Assembly (NCBI GenBank): GCA_029785625.1
Contig: JAFLZI010000017.1
Location: 1-8,156, forward strand
Length of the DNA stretch: 8,156 nt
Direction: 5' to 3'
Origin: Nitrososphaerota archaeon
GTDB taxonomy: Archaea > Thermoproteota > Nitrososphaeria > Nitrososphaerales > UBA183
Each line of letters starts with the position of its first letter. Within the stretch, counting starts at the first letter, position 1. A program made the position numbers and the translations under genes. Shown here in pieces: positions 5,411 through 8,156 of this stretch. The notes under the pieces were generated by a model. It had not been told where the DNA came from. It did not search any database and worked only from the letters and a program-made list of their open reading frames with translations.

Positions 5411-5896
5411 ATGTCCCTGCTCTTCGCCTTGGTCCTCTGGGTGCACCTGTTCTCGGCGATGGTACTCGTCGGCGGCTCTTTCTTCATCTGGCTCGTCGTC
5501 TGGCCCGCGTCTTACAAGATAGCCAAGGACGAGGCCGACCGGACCCGGATGGTCGGGAGGATAGCCAAGCGGTTCGCCTACTTCACCCACGGCACCGTCG
5601 TGGCACTCGTCCTGAGCGGGCTGTATCTGGCGGCGCCTTACATCGAGGCGCCTGCTCTCCTCCTCTCGACGTTCGCGGGAGATGTGTTGCTGGCGAAAAT
5701 GGTTTTGGTGGTCTCGGCCGTCTCGCTCATGTACGCCAACAACATCTACCACGGCAGGAAGATAATGCGCCTCGTCACCGAGGGGCGGCTCGATGACGTG
5801 AAGAGGGTGAGAAGGCTCACCCACGTCGCGTCCTACGTCACCCTCGGGCTGCTCGTCGCTATCACGGTGCTCGGCGCCGTCCTCGTGGCCGGCTAG
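5411..5896 (+). CDS. Four-helix CopD-like integral membrane protein (possibly heme- or copper-binding)
   Basis: The 161-residue protein has four hydrophobic helices at about 4-32, 57-76, 90-112 and 138-160. It begins with WVHLFSAMVLVGGSFF, close to the W-x-H-x-x-x-x-x-x-W/L-x-G-G start of CopD-family (copper resistance D) and related small membrane proteins. His12, His60, His114 and His138 lie in or at the ends of the four helices, which suggests a heme b or metal site (inference). Basic loops after helices 1 and 3 suggest that they face the cytoplasm. ATG 5411 is chosen because the family pattern starts there; the same frame open further upstream overlaps the radical SAM coding region. The 10-nt gap to the upstream gene suggests co-transcription and perhaps a common heme-related task. 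HemJ-like function is an alternative, but the distinctive HemJ residues are not evident. Confidence 0.72.
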   Translation: MSLLFALVLWVHLFSAMVLVGGSFFIWLVVWPASYKIAKDEADRTRMVGRIAKRFAYFTHGTVVALVLSGLYLAAPYIEAPALLLSTFAGDVLLAKMVLVVSAVSLMYANNIYHGRKIMRLVTEGRLDDVKRVRRLTHVASYVTLGLLVAITVLGAVLVAG

Positions 5897-5980
5897 TCCG
5901 GACCTGTCCGTTGAAACGAATATTCGACCGAGGCAGGGGGACGGCGCGACGGAAGCGCTCAGATCGCCTCGAGAGCCGAA

Positions 5981-6652
5981 TCAAAACGCCGGCTGTTTCA
6001 GCGGAACCTGGTCATCCTGGAGCGGCATCCCGAGGGCGGTAGCCATTATCCTGCGCTCTGCGCTCCTGAGTATCTCGCTCAGGGTAGAGGGCCTCACCCC
6101 CACGAGTTCGCTCAGCCCAGTAAGGCTGATCCGCCTGGGGAACTCGAAGTAGCCTCGCGCCACGGCCTCGGCCAGAATCTCCTTCTGTCTCGCGGTGAGG
6201 GTGGCTCTCGTTTCGAGGGGCGCCACGTCCTCTATCTTCGCGTCGACCCCTTCTTTATCCAGCCTAGACATGACCTGGCGGAAGTCGCTAGTCTTCCTGA
6301 CGATGAACCTCCAGGAAGACGGGCTCGCATCGAAGTTCAGGGGGCAGTCGAGGCACACTATGGCTGCGTCGTTCGACGCACGGCAGACCGCGGGCTTGTC
6401 GAGGACCACGAGGAGCGGGTACACGTTCCCTTGTCCTTCCCCCTCCACGGCCTGCCTGACCCCTCTTGCCTTGCGTATCCCCGCGACGACAGCCCTGACC
6501 CTTCTGGCGTCCCCCCGCAGCTCGAGGAGCAGAGACATGCCCGTCCCGTTGAAGGGTTTACAGTCCACGACCTCAAGTTTCACCCCGTTCTCTTTCGCAA
6601 TGTCCTGTAGCTTGTTCTCGGCCTTGATCTGGAGCGTGATCTGCCTGAGCAT
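5981..6652 (-). CDS. Bat-like transcriptional regulator with C-terminal HTH_10 domain
   Basis: The 223-residue cytosolic protein carries a C-terminal helix-turn-helix of the bacterio-opsin-activator type (HTH_10, about 151-205): it runs from LTARQKEILAEAVARGYFEF through the recognition part VGVRPSTLSEILRSAERRIM. This class is almost confined to archaea and binds DNA. The N-terminal 145 residues are a sensor region without PAS or GAF signatures that I recognise. The first half (about 38-70) has an ACT-like beta-alpha pattern. Three cysteines, Cys90, Cys100 and Cys103 (VCLDCP), could bind a metal or sense redox. The ATG is 27 nt downstream of a good TATA box, so the mRNA is probably leaderless. 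It converges on the CopD-like gene with an 84-bp gap. Its targets are unknown; the neighbouring radical SAM/CopD pair is one possibility. Confidence 0.85.
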   Translation of the reverse strand: MLRQITLQIKAENKLQDIAKENGVKLEVVDCKPFNGTGMSLLLELRGDARRVRAVVAGIRKARGVRQAVEGEGQGNVYPLLVVLDKPAVCRASNDAAIVCLDCPLNFDASPSSWRFIVRKTSDFRQVMSRLDKEGVDAKIEDVAPLETRATLTARQKEILAEAVARGYFEFPRRISLTGLSELVGVRPSTLSEILRSAERRIMATALGMPLQDDQVPLKQPAF

Positions 6653-6674
6653 CTACAGGATTCAGGGCGGTGGA

Positions 6675-6683
6675 GTATATAAC
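6675..6683 (-). promoter_or_regulatory. TATA box of the Bat-like regulator
   Basis: Reading leftward, GTTATATAC is a close match to the archaeal TATA consensus. Its centre is 27 nt before the ATG at 6652, predicting transcription to begin at or next to the start codon. It separates the regulator from the upstream methyltransferase operon, whose last gene ends at 6743. Confidence 0.7.
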
Positions 6684-6742
6684 GCGGAAAGGCGATTCTC
6701 AGAACTGGAAACCGCGCCCTCCGCGGGGGTCCTCATGACCCA

Positions 6743-7285
6743 CTAGGTGGGTTTCGTCGCCCCCGGCTCGGTCTTCGTCGCCTCATACACCGACAACTCT
6801 TCGTAGAAGAGCCTCAACGAGGACAGCCGCCGGAGGCTGAAACCGCCCTCGGCGCAGATGGCCCTCATCTCGGCCGGGTCGGCCTGGTCGTTGAGAAGGA
6901 ACACGACCGCACCGCCTTTCTTCACGGCCCTGAGCGCCTCGCGCAGGAACCTCTTTGGGACCTCGAGCCCGCTCCCTGCTTCCACTGCGGCGTCGCCTGC
7001 CTCTTCCTCCTTCAGATAGGGAGGGTTGAACGCCACCAGGTCGAAGCTCGAGTTACGGATGCAGGAAGCTCCGTCGGCGAGTAGGAAGCTAGCGCCAGCC
7101 CGCCAGTCATCCATCGACGGCCTTACGAGATCTGTTCCTGCTACGGTGTTGAACCTCTTTGAAAGGACCGAGAGGCCCCCTCCGTTCCCCGCCCCCATCT
7201 CAAGGCACGCCTCTCCGGCGTACCGGCCCAGGGCTTCCCTGAACAGCGCCGAGTCATGCGAAGAGATGTAAGGCTCCGCGCTCAT
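6743..7285 (-). CDS. HemK2/Mtq2-like class I methyltransferase (protein-glutamine N5 type)
   Basis: The 180-residue Rossmann-fold enzyme has motif I EMGAGNGGG (29-37) for S-adenosylmethionine binding, the acidic GTDL (50-53) at the end of strand 2, and FDLVAFNPPY (81-90) with the NPPY signature of glutamine/adenine-N methyltransferases. GSGLEVPKRFL (104-114) corresponds to the D-G-G-x-x-G segment of HemK-like proteins. The short form without an N-terminal helical domain is that of archaeal/eukaryotic HemK2 (Mtq2), which methylates the GGQ glutamine of release factor aRF1/eRF1, normally with Trm112 as partner. Another substrate cannot be excluded. Its ATG overlaps the stop of the 87-aa gene (ATGA), so translation is probably coupled. 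It is the last gene of the operon. Confidence 0.8.
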   Translation of the reverse strand: MSAEPYISSHDSALFREALGRYAGEACLEMGAGNGGGLSVLSKRFNTVAGTDLVRPSMDDWRAGASFLLADGASCIRNSSFDLVAFNPPYLKEEEAGDAAVEAGSGLEVPKRFLREALRAVKKGGAVVFLLNDQADPAEMRAICAEGGFSLRRLSSLRLFYEELSVYEATKTEPGATKPT

Positions 7286-7545
7286 TCGGTGATGCCATCG
7301 TCTTTGAGGGACTTGTACTCTTCTGGGGCGAGTATCTGCGTTATGTTCTGGGTGGTGTAGAAATAGGCAGGGGCCCCGTCGGGAGAGAACGCAAGGCTGT
7401 TGTCAGGGTTTTGGAGCCTGTAGACCTTCACCATCGCCGGCTTTATCCCCAGTACGGTCCCGTCGTCGAGCGAGTAGTAGCTGAACCTCTCCTGTAGCGG
7501 CTTGAAGCCTACCAGTTTTCCCTTGGGTTGCGGCGAAGGAATCAT
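7282..7545 (-). CDS. Small conserved-looking protein of unknown function (87 aa)
   Basis: I do not recognise a family. The soluble protein has no signal peptide, membrane segment or cysteine. It reads as a beta-rich fold with alternating hydrophobic strands (SYYSLDDGTVLGIKPAMVKV, then AYFYTTQNITQIL) and a charged tail. Support for a real gene is contextual: a good AAGGAG ribosome binding site 4-5 nt before ATG 7545, a gap of 9 nt after the upstream asparagine-synthetase-like gene, and an ATGA overlap with the downstream methyltransferase. The product may work with one of these neighbours, but nothing in its sequence shows how. Confidence 0.75.
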   Translation of the reverse strand: MIPSPQPKGKLVGFKPLQERFSYYSLDDGTVLGIKPAMVKVYRLQNPDNSLAFSPDGAPAYFYTTQNITQILAPEEYKSLKDDGITE

Positions 7546-7554
7546 GGGGCTCCT

Positions 7555-8156
7555 TCAGGCAGGGGCGTTAAAAGGTGCTCTGGCCACCAGCTTCTGGACC
7601 CCGGAGCTGTACTGGGCTGCCTTCTTGGGCGCGCCGGCCACATCCTCGGGGACGCCAAGGATGACCGCGGCCCTCCTTAGAACCGCTTTCCTCACCCCGC
7701 CCGAGATCTTGTAGGCCAGCGGGATCTCACCGGCGACAGACCCCAGCATCTCGTAGGGGAACCTTGGTTCGGCCCAGCGGCTGCATGCCCTGACGTCTCT
7801 CTCCTTCCCCCTCTCGGAGTACTCCCTCGCGTCGGAAGACATGAGGGACTCGGCCGCTGCGCCCCCTGCCTTCTCAATCGCCTCGGAGTACTTCGCATAC
7901 CCTCCGAAGAGCTCGTCGGCCATCTGGCCGAGGAGAATCACCTTGGCCCCTCCGTCCCGGGCTTTCTGAGACACGAGTGCGTAGAGGCACCACAGGCTCC
8001 GGTCCATGAGGGTCGGGGGGAACGGAAGGTCGACCTCTCCAAGTTCCCTCGAAACGTTCTGAGGGGTGAGTTCCACGGTCGCTAGCTCGACCCCCAGCGC
8101 AGCCGCAGCCCTCCTCGCCGTCCCTGCATCGCTCGAGCCTGCGGCGAACCCCGCCA
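7555..8156 (-). CDS. Asparagine-synthetase-like protein, C-terminal synthetase domain (5' end beyond window)
   Basis: The frame is open to the right edge, so the visible 199 residues are the C-terminal part. They start with GFAAGSSDAGTARRAAAALG, the strand-helix unit that in asparagine synthetases directly follows the ATP-pyrophosphatase loop (SGGxDS); that loop would lie just outside. ILLGQMADELFGGYAKY corresponds to the diagnostic G-Q-G-A-D-E-L-F-G-G-Y, with Met in place of the second Gly. The ending KKAAQYSSGVQKL is typical of the archaeal family. These enzymes activate a carboxylate with ATP and transfer nitrogen; whether this one makes asparagine is uncertain, and the glutaminase domain, if any, is not visible. 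A GTG within the frame at 8076 could be mistaken for a start, but homology continues upstream. It heads the operon with the 87-aa and HemK2-like genes. Confidence 0.85.
   Translation of the reverse strand, partial: AGFAAGSSDAGTARRAAAALGVELATVELTPQNVSRELGEVDLPFPPTLMDRSLWCLYALVSQKARDGGAKVILLGQMADELFGGYAKYSEAIEKAGGAAAESLMSSDAREYSERGKERDVRACSRWAEPRFPYEMLGSVAGEIPLAYKISGGVRKAVLRRAAVILGVPEDVAGAPKKAAQYSSGVQKLVARAPFNAPA

Noticed and set aside
1..8156. CRISPR array, rRNA, replication origin or prophage module
   Set aside because: No regularly spaced direct repeats, no rRNA-like sequence, no orc1/cdc6 gene or repeated origin boxes, and no phage structural genes were seen.

Overview
The window looks like chromosomal DNA of a G+C-rich archaeon, probably of the Thaumarchaeota/Bathyarchaeota side of the TACK group (lineage is an inference). 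The support is a tRNA-Arg interrupted by a bulge-helix-bulge type intron, TATA-like boxes about 27 nt upstream of starts (leaderless or nearly leaderless genes), a Bat-type HTH_10 regulator, an archaeal HemK2-like methyltransferase and an archaeal-type asparagine-synthetase-like protein without a visible glutaminase domain.

Left part (1-2241) is a mixed, partly decayed region. The C-terminal tail of an unidentified + strand gene ends at 61. On the - strand (about 360 to 62) lies a frameshifted remnant that resembles the N-terminal part of an archaeal IS transposase. Next come an intact methylthioribose-1-phosphate isomerase gene (mtnA, 483-1520), a tRNA-Arg(TCG) carrying a 15-nt intron in the variable loop (1546-1636), and directly behind it a small, AT-richer, frameshifted gene (1688-1938) that may be the N-terminal remnant of a tyrosine integrase. 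About 300 bases (1939-2241) hold no gene I can support, only a good hairpin and a degenerate T-arm-like motif.

Middle part (2242-5896): a ClC-type chloride channel/transporter with two CBS domains is transcribed leftward, and a two-gene unit is transcribed rightward: an AhbD/NirJ-like radical SAM protein with a four-cysteine C-terminal cluster site, and a four-helix CopD-like membrane protein with a histidine near each helix. The two units diverge from a 228-bp spacer. Read toward ClC, this spacer holds five consecutive hairpins, a T-run and a Shine-Dalgarno site partly tied up in a small stem. This reads as a structured mRNA leader or small RNA, possibly a riboswitch-like element, and is the most unusual feature here.

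Right part (5981-8156), all leftward: a stand-alone Bat-like HTH_10 regulator with a clear TATA box and leaderless start, then a tightly packed three-gene operon (upstream to downstream: asparagine-synthetase-like protein, 87-aa unknown protein, HemK2-like methyltransferase). The first gene of that operon runs off the right edge.
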